Of a stretch of DNA of 11,599 nt, positions 5,903 to 11,599 are shown piece by piece; position 1 is the first letter of the stretch; each line of letters starts with the position of its first letter. The notes under the pieces were generated by a model, which was given only the letters and a program-made list of their open reading frames with translations, did not search any database and was not told the DNA's origin. Location: positions 1 to 11,599 of the forward strand of contig JALVQM010000466.1 in assembly GCA_027025615.1 (NCBI GenBank), given 5' to 3'. Both the position numbers and the translations under genes were made by a program. The stretch is from Desulfobacteraceae bacterium (GTDB taxonomy: Bacteria > Desulfobacterota > Desulfobacteria > Desulfobacterales > Desulfosarcinaceae).

Positions 5903-6949
5903 ATGCTGCGATTGAATCCGCTTACTGTCAAAAAAATTCGGCGATTCAAGTCTATTAAAAGGGGCTATTACTCATTGGTAGTTCTGGTGTTGATGATAGC
6001 GGTTTCCCTGGGCGCTGAGCTGCTGGTCAACAAGCGTGCCCTGGTGGTTTCATACAACGGCAGGTTGTTTTTCCCGACCTATGGGGCGATGATACCGGGG
6101 CGGACTTTCGGTCTGGATTACGATTACGAAACAAACTATCGTCAACTGAAGAAAATTTTTGCAGCCCAAGATCAAGGCAATTGGGTTCTTTTACCTCCGA
6201 TACCATATGATCCTTATGAAAACGATTTGCGTCCGGATGACTATCCGCCCTTTCCTCCATCCCTGGCTTCCAGGCATTTTCTGGGTACCGATGCTGTCGG
6301 CAGGGATGTGGCTGCCCGCCTGATCTATGGGTTCCGGATTGCGATTTTCTTTTCCCTTGGTCTACTGGTTATCAATTATGCTATCGGTGTGGCGGTGGGA
6401 TGCGCCATGGGATACTGGGGAGGGCTTTTTGACCTTTTTTTCCAGCGGCTGATCGAGATCTGGTCTAATGTCCCGTTTTTGTATGTCATTATCATTATAT
6501 CATCAATCGTTGTACCTACCTTCTGGATCCTGATCCTGATAATGGCTATGTTCGGCTGGATGGGTATGACTTGGACTATGCGAACAATGACGTACAAAGA
6601 AAAGGCCCGGGATTACGTACTGGCGGCCCGTGCATTGGGGGCCGGAGATTTACGGATAATTTTCAAGCACGTTATCCCCAATACTGTTGCTGTCATAGTT
6701 ACTTTCGCTCCTTTTTCAATTTCAGGTGGTATAGTCGCATTGACTTCTCTGGATTACCTCGGCTTTGGTCTGCCGCCGCCCACCCCTTCCTGGGGAGAGC
6801 TGCTGCAGCAGGGATGGACAAACCTTGATTCCTGGTGGATATCGGCAGCCGTGGTGGCGGCCATGACAGTCACTCTGCTTACAGTGACTTTTATTGGCGA
6901 GGCCATAAGGGAGGCTTTCGACCCCAAGATGCATACTATTTATGAATAG
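5903..6949 (+). CDS. yejE: YejE-like peptide ABC transporter permease
   Basis: This 348-residue permease is of the DppC/OppC family. A first membrane helix (about 23-41, after the basic FKSIKRGYYSL) is followed by a large periplasmic insertion (about 45-125) containing RLFFPTYG, WVLLPPIPYDP and PPFPPS. That insertion is the hallmark of YejE among OppC-like permeases. HFLGTDAVGRDVAARLIYG (125-143) leads into the core helices. The EAA loop is at 237-260 (DYVLAARALGAGDLRII...HVIPN), and SLDYLGFGLPPPTPSWGELL (282-301) is typical. It ends with IGEAIREAFDPK, like YejE. It pairs with YejB to form the channel. The ATG at 5903 has no clear Shine-Dalgarno, but it lies 3 bp after the yejB-like stop, so reinitiation is likely. 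It overlaps or abuts the yejA-like gene, depending on that gene's start. Confidence 0.9.
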   Translation: MLRLNPLTVKKIRRFKSIKRGYYSLVVLVLMIAVSLGAELLVNKRALVVSYNGRLFFPTYGAMIPGRTFGLDYDYETNYRQLKKIFAAQDQGNWVLLPPIPYDPYENDLRPDDYPPFPPSLASRHFLGTDAVGRDVAARLIYGFRIAIFFSLGLLVINYAIGVAVGCAMGYWGGLFDLFFQRLIEIWSNVPFLYVIIIISSIVVPTFWILILIMAMFGWMGMTWTMRTMTYKEKARDYVLAARALGAGDLRIIFKHVIPNTVAVIVTFAPFSISGGIVALTSLDYLGFGLPPPTPSWGELLQQGWTNLDSWWISAAVVAAMTVTLLTVTFIGEAIREAFDPKMHTIYE

Positions 6950-6983
6950 CGGTGTTTGGCAAAGAAGAAGGGTTTGGGGAATA

Positions 6984-8783
6984 ATGAAATATATAATCAA
7001 GTCGTTCTTGTTGTTGATGTTGCTGGCCGGTTGTGGCAGCTTGTCAGTTGGGGCTGAAACCCTGCCTGACGATATCAAGTGGCTTACAAATGACAGCGAT
7101 CAGGTCTATGCTTCACCCGAAGCTCAAAAGGGAGGGACCTTCCACAGCGCCATCCTGTCTTTTCCCCTGACCTTTCGGACGGTAGGGCCTGATTCAAACA
7201 GTTCTTTCCGGGGTGCTATTCTTGGCAATCAGCTTTCCCTGGTGGGTATCCATCCCAACACCGAGAATATTATTCCTGAACTGGCGACTCACTGGGCCTT
7301 TGGCAAAGATAAAAGGACCATGTACTTCAGGCTCAATCCCGATGCCCGTTGGTCTGATGGAGTCCCGGTCACTGCTGCTGATTTCGCTTTTACCCTTGAG
7401 TTTATGCGCTCCAAGTATATCGTGGCTCCTTGGTACAACGATTATTACACCAAGGAAATCGAAAAAGTAATTGTTTACAATGACCACACCCTGGCTGTGG
7501 TCAGTACAAAAGCCCAACCGGACCTGCATCTTAAACTTAGTATTTCACCAACACCCAGACACTTCTATGGTTCCTTGGATAAGAATTTTGTTCGAAAGTA
7601 CAATTGGAAGATAGTACCCAACACCGGTCCTTACCAGATATCGGATTTCAAAAAAGGTCGTTATGTCAAGTTCAAGCGGAAGAAGGACTGGTGGGCCAAG
7701 GATCTTCGGTATTTCAAGCATCGTTTCAACGTTGACAAGGTTATATACACTGTTGTGCGGGATTTCAATCTCATGTGGCAGTATTTCCGCAAGCGCAAGC
7801 TTGACACATTCCCCATGACCATGCCCAAGTTTTGGCATGTCCGCTCCCGGATACCGGAGATAAAGAATGGCTATATAAAGAGGATCTGGTTTTTCAACGA
7901 TACCCAGCAGCCGGCAATGGGCATGTGGCTTAATATGGACCGGCCTATTTTCAAGGATCCCAATGTGCGTTACGCTTTTGCTCATGCCATGAATATAAGG
8001 AAAGTAATCGAAAAAGTTCTCTGGAACGATTACTACCGGCTGGAACAGATGTTTGTCGGTTACGGCAAATACACAAACCCGCAGATAAAAGCCCGGCGCT
8101 TCGACTTGGACAAAGTAAAGTACTACATGGAAAAAAGCGGCTGGCATCGCGGTAACGATGGTATCTGGGAAAAAAACGGACGCCGGTTTTCAGTTGAAGT
8201 AAGTTACAGTGTTGACCAGCACACCCCACGGCTGGTGGTGCTTAAAGAAGAAGCCAAGAAAGCCGGTATCGAACTGCGTCTGCAGAGGCTGGATGCGGCT
8301 GCGGCCTACAAGAAAGTAATGGAAAAACGTCATGATGTTGCCTGGATGGGCTGGAGTACTTCTTTGCGGCCACAGTACTGGGAGCATTTCCATTCAGTAA
8401 ATGCTCACAAAGCCCAGACCAACAATATAACCAATACGGATGATCCGGAAATGGATCGCTTGATAGAAGCATATCGCAGCAGTCTGGATGAAGCTGAAAG
8501 AATAAGATTATCCCACAAGATTCAGGAACGAATTCACCGAATTGGAGCTTATGTTCCGACTTTTATGGTTCCCTATGTCCGTCAGGCGTACTGGCGCTGG
8601 TGGAGGCTGCCCAAGGTTCCCGGCACACGCCATACTGGCGATCTGTTCGAGCCGTTCGGCAGTTCTACCGGGGGGCTGTTCTGGTTCGATAATCAGTTAT
8701 ACCAGGAAACCATCAAAGCGATCAAAAAGAAAAAGGTTTTTAAACCAGAGACCATAATCGACAAGACTTATAAGAAATTTTAG
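6984..8783 (+). CDS. yejA: YejA-like peptide-binding protein, predicted lipoprotein
   Basis: This 599-residue protein is a family 5 extracellular solute-binding protein (SBP_bac_5, DppA/OppA/YejA class). From the ATG at 6984 it begins with a lipoprotein signal: a Lys-containing n-region, the hydrophobic SFLLLMLL, and lipobox L-A-G-Cys17, followed by Gly. Mature landmarks include SPEAQKGGTFHSAI, a YejA-like AxxKGG opening; ELATHWAFGKDKRTMYFRLNPDARWSDGVPVTAADFAFTLEF, written here in segments ELATHW, RLNPDARWSDG and TAADFAFTLEF; NTGPYQISDFKKGRYV; and GMWLNMDRPIFKDPNVRYAFAHAMN as GMWLNMDRP then VRYAFAHAMN. It would deliver peptides to the YejBE channel from its membrane anchor. An in-frame ATG at 6942 overlapping yejE by 8 bases would add 14 residues. 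I prefer 6984 for the signal peptide fit and a GGGGA just upstream, though the spacing is short. Confidence 0.88.
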   Translation: MKYIIKSFLLLMLLAGCGSLSVGAETLPDDIKWLTNDSDQVYASPEAQKGGTFHSAILSFPLTFRTVGPDSNSSFRGAILGNQLSLVGIHPNTENIIPELATHWAFGKDKRTMYFRLNPDARWSDGVPVTAADFAFTLEFMRSKYIVAPWYNDYYTKEIEKVIVYNDHTLAVVSTKAQPDLHLKLSISPTPRHFYGSLDKNFVRKYNWKIVPNTGPYQISDFKKGRYVKFKRKKDWWAKDLRYFKHRFNVDKVIYTVVRDFNLMWQYFRKRKLDTFPMTMPKFWHVRSRIPEIKNGYIKRIWFFNDTQQPAMGMWLNMDRPIFKDPNVRYAFAHAMNIRKVIEKVLWNDYYRLEQMFVGYGKYTNPQIKARRFDLDKVKYYMEKSGWHRGNDGIWEKNGRRFSVEVSYSVDQHTPRLVVLKEEAKKAGIELRLQRLDAAAAYKKVMEKRHDVAWMGWSTSLRPQYWEHFHSVNAHKAQTNNITNTDDPEMDRLIEAYRSSLDEAERIRLSHKIQERIHRIGAYVPTFMVPYVRQAYWRWWRLPKVPGTRHTGDLFEPFGSSTGGLFWFDNQLYQETIKAIKKKKVFKPETIIDKTYKKF

Positions 8784-8816
8784 TTAACGACCCATTTATA
8801 TGATTATGAAAAGATT

Positions 8817-9836
8817 ATGAAATCTTATAAATCATCATCAAAGCCATTGCTCCTGGTGGAGGGGTTGAGCACCGGTTTTTTGACCGAAAAAGGTCCCGTG
8901 AGGGCGGTGGATGATGTCAGTTTCAGCATCAACCGTGGTCAGATAATGGGACTGGTGGGCGAGTCCGGCTGTGGAAAGAGTGTTAGCGCTCTTTCCATTA
9001 TGCGTCTGCTGCCCAAACCGGCCGGTTTCATTGAAAAGGGCAGGATTTTCTTCGACGGCATTGATATTCTGGAATTGCCGGCCGATTCCATGCGTCGCCT
9101 GCGGGGGGCACGGATTGCCATGATTTTTCAGGAGCCCATGACTGCCCTGAACCCGGTTCACCGTATCGGTCACCAGTTGATGGAGATCTTTACCCTTCAT
9201 CGACCCGAAATGACTTCCGGCCAGATGTATCATGCCTGTCTTAGGCTTTTCGAACAGGTTGGTATTCCTGCTCCGGAGCAGAGGATGGATGAATATCCCC
9301 ACCAGATATCCGGCGGTATGCGCCAGCGGGTAATGATTGCCATGGCTTTGGCCTGTGAACCTGACCTGCTAATAGCCGATGAACCAACAACGGCGCTGGA
9401 TGTAACAATCCAGGCTCAAATCCTTGAACTTATAAGAGATCTTCAGCATCGTAGTGGTATGGCCGTATTATTTATTACCCATGACCTGGGGGTGATAGCC
9501 GAGCTTTGTGACCATGTCCAGGTGATGTACGCCGGCAAGATTGCTGAAAGTGCCACTACCAGGCAGTTGTTCGAAAATCCCTTGCATCCTTACACCAAGG
9601 GGCTTTTGGAGGCCATTCCAAGTCTGGAAACCCCTTCCAAGGTACCCTTGCCGGTTATCAAGGGCAGTGTCCCCGGGCTTGATAACCTGCCTGCTGGGTG
9701 TCGTTTTGCCAATCGCTGTCCCAAGGCCTTTGATAAGTGTGAAATGTTTTTTCCGGAACTGATTGAACCTGAAGCAGGCCGCCGTGTTGCCTGTCATTTG
9801 TTCGGTAACAGGCCTCGGCCACAGGAGGACCCGTGA
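8817..9836 (+). CDS. Peptide ABC transporter ATPase, OppD/DppD type (N-terminal half of YejF)
   Basis: This 339-residue ATPase has Walker A GESGCGKS (48-55), Q-loop Gln105 (FQEP), signature ISGGMRQ (164-170), Walker B LLIADEP with Asp188-Glu189, D-loop SALD-equivalent TALD and switch His222 (ITHD). The C-terminal oligopeptide-transporter extension has PLHPYTKGLLEAIPSL (255-270) and Cys295, Cys301, Cys308 and Cys326, the spacing seen in OppD proteins, where a 4Fe-4S cluster has been reported in a mycobacterial OppD. It hydrolyses ATP on the cytoplasmic face of the YejBE-like channel. It starts 33 bp after the yejA-like stop, with no clear Shine-Dalgarno. It ends with a GTGA overlap to the second ATPase gene. 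In E. coli the two ATPases are one fused protein, YejF; here they are separate. Confidence 0.93.
   Translation: MKSYKSSSKPLLLVEGLSTGFLTEKGPVRAVDDVSFSINRGQIMGLVGESGCGKSVSALSIMRLLPKPAGFIEKGRIFFDGIDILELPADSMRRLRGARIAMIFQEPMTALNPVHRIGHQLMEIFTLHRPEMTSGQMYHACLRLFEQVGIPAPEQRMDEYPHQISGGMRQRVMIAMALACEPDLLIADEPTTALDVTIQAQILELIRDLQHRSGMAVLFITHDLGVIAELCDHVQVMYAGKIAESATTRQLFENPLHPYTKGLLEAIPSLETPSKVPLPVIKGSVPGLDNLPAGCRFANRCPKAFDKCEMFFPELIEPEAGRRVACHLFGNRPRPQEDP
9823..9828 (+). promoter_or_regulatory. Shine-Dalgarno of the second ATPase gene
   Basis: AGGAGG lies within the last codons of the first ATPase gene, 4 bases before the GTG at 9833. The short spacing and the GTGA stop-start overlap indicate tight translational coupling of the two ATPases. 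Confidence 0.65.
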
Positions 9837-10825
9837 TTCAGGAACTGCTGAAGGTCGATAACCTGAAAATGTATTTCCCGGTACGTGGGGGCGTGTTGCG
9901 CAGGCTTCAAGGTTTTGTGCATGCGGTTGACGGTATATCATTCAAGGTCCCGCCCGGCACAACCCTGGGACTCGTTGGTGAATCAGGGTGTGGTAAAACT
10001 ACTGCCGGCCGGGCAATTTTACAATTGTACAAGCCGACTGCCGGGAAAGTAGTTTTTCAGGGCAGGGATCTGGCAGGTCTCAATCACCATCAAATGCGGC
10101 ATGTCCGCCGAGATTTGCAGATGATTTTTCAGGATCCCTTTGAATCGCTGAACAGTCGCCATACGGTAGGCGAAATCCTTGAAGAGCCTTTCATTGTCCA
10201 TGGAATTGATGACAGGCACAGCCGTAAGAACAAAGTCATGCAATTATTGGAAATGGTGGGATTGTCCCGCTCGGTAATCGCTCGTTTCCCACATGAATTT
10301 TCAGGCGGCCAGAGGCAGAGGATCGGAATTGCCCGGGCAATTGCCCTGGAACCTAAACTGGTTATCTGTGACGAGCCGGTTTCAGCCCTTGATGTTTCCA
10401 TCCAGTCACAGATCCTGAATCTACTTTTGGAACTTCAGCAGCAAATGGGCTTGAGTTATGTCTTTATTTCCCATGATCTGGCCGTTGTAAAGTTTATTTC
10501 CGATGCAATAGCTGTCATGTACCTGGGCAAGATCGTTGAGCAGGCCCCGTCCGGCGATCTTTACCGGAAGCCGTTGCATCCTTATACCCGGGCTTTGATA
10601 GCATCAATACCAATTGCCCAACCGGGGCGCCGGGGTATCCGGGCTGCCCTGCAGGGTGAGGTGCCTTCGCCTGTCAATCCCCCTTCCGGTTGTCGTTTTA
10701 ATCCGCGTTGTGTACATGCCAGGGAAATTTGTCGGCAGGAAGTTCCCAAGCTTGTTCCCCGTCCGCAGTTATCCGGCCCTGAACATCTTGTGGCCTGCCA
10801 CCGGACAATCGAATTGGCGCGATGA
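9833..10825 (+). CDS. Peptide ABC transporter ATPase, OppF/DppF type (C-terminal half of YejF)
   Basis: This 330-residue ATPase begins with the OppF-style region LKMYFPVRGGVLRR (11-24) and HAVDGISF. It has Walker A GESGCGKT (49-56), Q-loop Gln100 (FQDPFESLN), signature FSGGQRQ (156-162), Walker B LVICDEP with Asp180-Glu181, D-loop SALD (184-187) and switch His214 (ISHD). The C-terminal extension has PLHPYTRALIASIP (247-260) and Cys287, Cys293, Cys300 and Cys322, the same C-x5-C-x6-C pattern as its partner. It should pair with the upstream ATPase as a heterodimer with two complete nucleotide sites. Its start is GTG, overlapping the previous TGA. It is the last gene of the operon; the stop lies 6 bp before a hairpin terminator. 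Confidence 0.93.
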   Translation: MIQELLKVDNLKMYFPVRGGVLRRLQGFVHAVDGISFKVPPGTTLGLVGESGCGKTTAGRAILQLYKPTAGKVVFQGRDLAGLNHHQMRHVRRDLQMIFQDPFESLNSRHTVGEILEEPFIVHGIDDRHSRKNKVMQLLEMVGLSRSVIARFPHEFSGGQRQRIGIARAIALEPKLVICDEPVSALDVSIQSQILNLLLELQQQMGLSYVFISHDLAVVKFISDAIAVMYLGKIVEQAPSGDLYRKPLHPYTRALIASIPIAQPGRRGIRAALQGEVPSPVNPPSGCRFNPRCVHAREICRQEVPKLVPRPQLSGPEHLVACHRTIELAR

Positions 10826-10831
10826 AATAAA

Positions 10832-10864
10832 CAGGGCAAGGACGATTGAGTCATCCTTGCCCTG
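10832..10864. terminator. Hairpin terminator between the import operon and the convergent membrane-protein gene
   Basis: The arms CAGGGCAAGGA (10832-10842) and TCCTTGCCCTG (10854-10864) form an 11-bp perfect stem with an 11-base loop. On the minus strand the stem is followed by GTTTATTTC, a moderate T-rich tail, so it suits the convergent gene best. On the plus strand the tail is CTGTGTTTGG, which is weaker. It is likely used in both directions. Confidence 0.75.
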
Positions 10865-10887
10865 CTGTGTTTGGAAATAATAATGAA

Positions 10888-11599
10888 TTAAGGCTCTGAG
10901 GTATCGCCTTTCTTATTTTGGGCGGTTGCTTCCGGTTGATTTTGTTGTTCTGCCGGCTTTTGTTGCTCTTCCTGGGGGGCTGCCTCTGCGGCTTCAAGTT
11001 CGCCTATACGCTCTTTGACCTGTTGAATTTTCTTGGATATAAGATCTTTCTGATCCTGGTCCAGGGCAAGGGTCTTGGCATCCTGCAAGTATTCCAAGGC
11101 GGATTCAAGGGATTCGGTGTTATCTTTAGCCGTTGCCACATCGGCTTTATACATTAGAACGATCCGGTCAATGTTGTCAATCCGACGGTAGACTTCTGAC
11201 CGCATTTCGTTGCTGACTGCAAAATTGAGCGCTTTTTCAAGGTAGGATTTTATGCCCTCAAAATCCGGCAGTTCTTCTACATCAAGCAGGTTATCAGCTT
11301 TTTCCAGATAGTACTTGAAAACCAAGGGATAAACTTCTTTGCGGCTGAAGACTTTCTTTGAAAGCTCAGGAGCCTTGACACCGGGCAGGGTCATAAAATG
11401 TTTTTGACCAAGGGGGGCGAATTTGCCTTTGCTTATTTCCAGGGCCCCATCATGGGGTTTTATGTAATACCTGCCTGAATTCCTTATACTCGCCCCGATC
11501 ACAAGCAGAATCAGAAATGCCAGCCCGGCGATGAAAATTTTCATTGCATTTTCCACTGGGTCTTTTTCCTTTTTTTCGATCTGCTGGGTTTCGTCGTAT
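10888..11599 (-). CDS. Membrane-anchored protein of unknown function with helical and Q/E/P-rich regions, probably open at the N-terminus
   Basis: I do not recognise a family. The frame stays open from its TAA at 10890-10888 to the right edge. A charged stretch ending KKEKDP lies just before the hydrophobic helix FIAGLAFLILLVIGASI, so the true start probably lies beyond the window. Internal candidates are a GTG at 11556 (222 residues) and an ATG at 11544. After the helix comes a short domain with GRYYIKPHDGALEISKGKFAP, which recalls the juxtamembrane segment of anchored periplasmic proteins. A mostly helical region follows with TPR-like alternation (KYYLEKADNLLDV, SYLEKALNFAV, SALEYLQDAKTLAL), then a coiled-coil-like KKIQQVKERIGELEAAE. 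The tail is rich in Gln, Glu, Pro and Ala and likely disordered. A single-pass inner-membrane protein with a charged cytoplasmic N-tail and periplasmic bulk fits best. It is convergent with the import operon. Confidence 0.75.
   Translation of the reverse strand, partial: YDETQQIEKKEKDPVENAMKIFIAGLAFLILLVIGASIRNSGRYYIKPHDGALEISKGKFAPLGQKHFMTLPGVKAPELSKKVFSRKEVYPLVFKYYLEKADNLLDVEELPDFEGIKSYLEKALNFAVSNEMRSEVYRRIDNIDRIVLMYKADVATAKDNTESLESALEYLQDAKTLALDQDQKDLISKKIQQVKERIGELEAAEAAPQEEQQKPAEQQNQPEATAQNKKGDTSEP

Noticed and set aside
7545..8147. 200-codon minus-strand frame inside the yejA-like gene
   Set aside because: It lies wholly within a clear binding-protein gene and has no family features; it is an antisense shadow.
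8784..8816. Short gap between the yejA-like and first ATPase genes as a possible attenuator or promoter
   Set aside because: The 33 bases are AT-rich with no hairpin and no promoter pair that fits; it appears to be plain intra-operon spacing.
1..11599. CRISPR arrays, tRNA/rRNA genes, transposases, toxin-antitoxin or defence genes
   Set aside because: Reading the window showed no spaced direct repeats, no RNA gene sequence and no such protein motifs.

Overview
The window looks like ordinary chromosomal sequence from a Gram-negative (diderm) bacterium. It has moderate GC and tightly packed genes, many with Shine-Dalgarno sites. A lipoprotein-type YejA, an OppDF-style split ATPase pair and the overall gene mix would fit a deltaproteobacterium (Desulfobacterota), but that placement is inference from gene style, not proof. 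No rRNA, tRNA, CRISPR array, insertion sequence or phage gene was seen.

Layout. The left edge (1-1113, minus strand) holds two translationally coupled genes: a CYTH-domain triphosphate enzyme and, overlapping its stop codon by 4 bases, the N-terminal 153 residues of an endonuclease/exonuclease/phosphatase (EEP) family protein that runs off the window. Divergent from them is a TIM-barrel gene of the xylose isomerase-like / sugar phosphate isomerase-epimerase family (1197-2165). It is followed by the ribosomal protein pair rplM-rpsI (2203-3074). A perfect 42-bp palindrome separates rpsI from a convergent M24 (aminopeptidase P-like) metallopeptidase (3175-4377, minus).

After a divergent intergenic region of about 490 bp comes a five-gene peptide-import operon (4871-10825, plus). 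It encodes YejB-like and YejE-like permeases, a YejA-like binding protein with a lipoprotein signal, and two separate ABC ATPases that correspond to the two halves of E. coli YejF. The gene order is B-E-A-F1-F2. A hairpin terminator (10832-10864) separates the operon from a convergent gene for a single-pass membrane protein with helical/coiled-coil and Q/E/P-rich segments (10888 to the right edge).

How the parts fit together. YejA would capture peptides outside the inner membrane, YejB/YejE would form the channel, and the two ATPases would drive uptake. The neighbouring cytosolic M24 peptidase could trim imported peptides with proline at position 2, although it is divergently transcribed and the link is only positional. 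The main points worth a second look are the CYTH-EEP coupling, the split-F/lipoprotein form of the Yej system, the endonuclease IV-like metal ligand set in the TIM-barrel protein, and the long perfect palindrome after rpsI. No clearly new multi-gene system was found.
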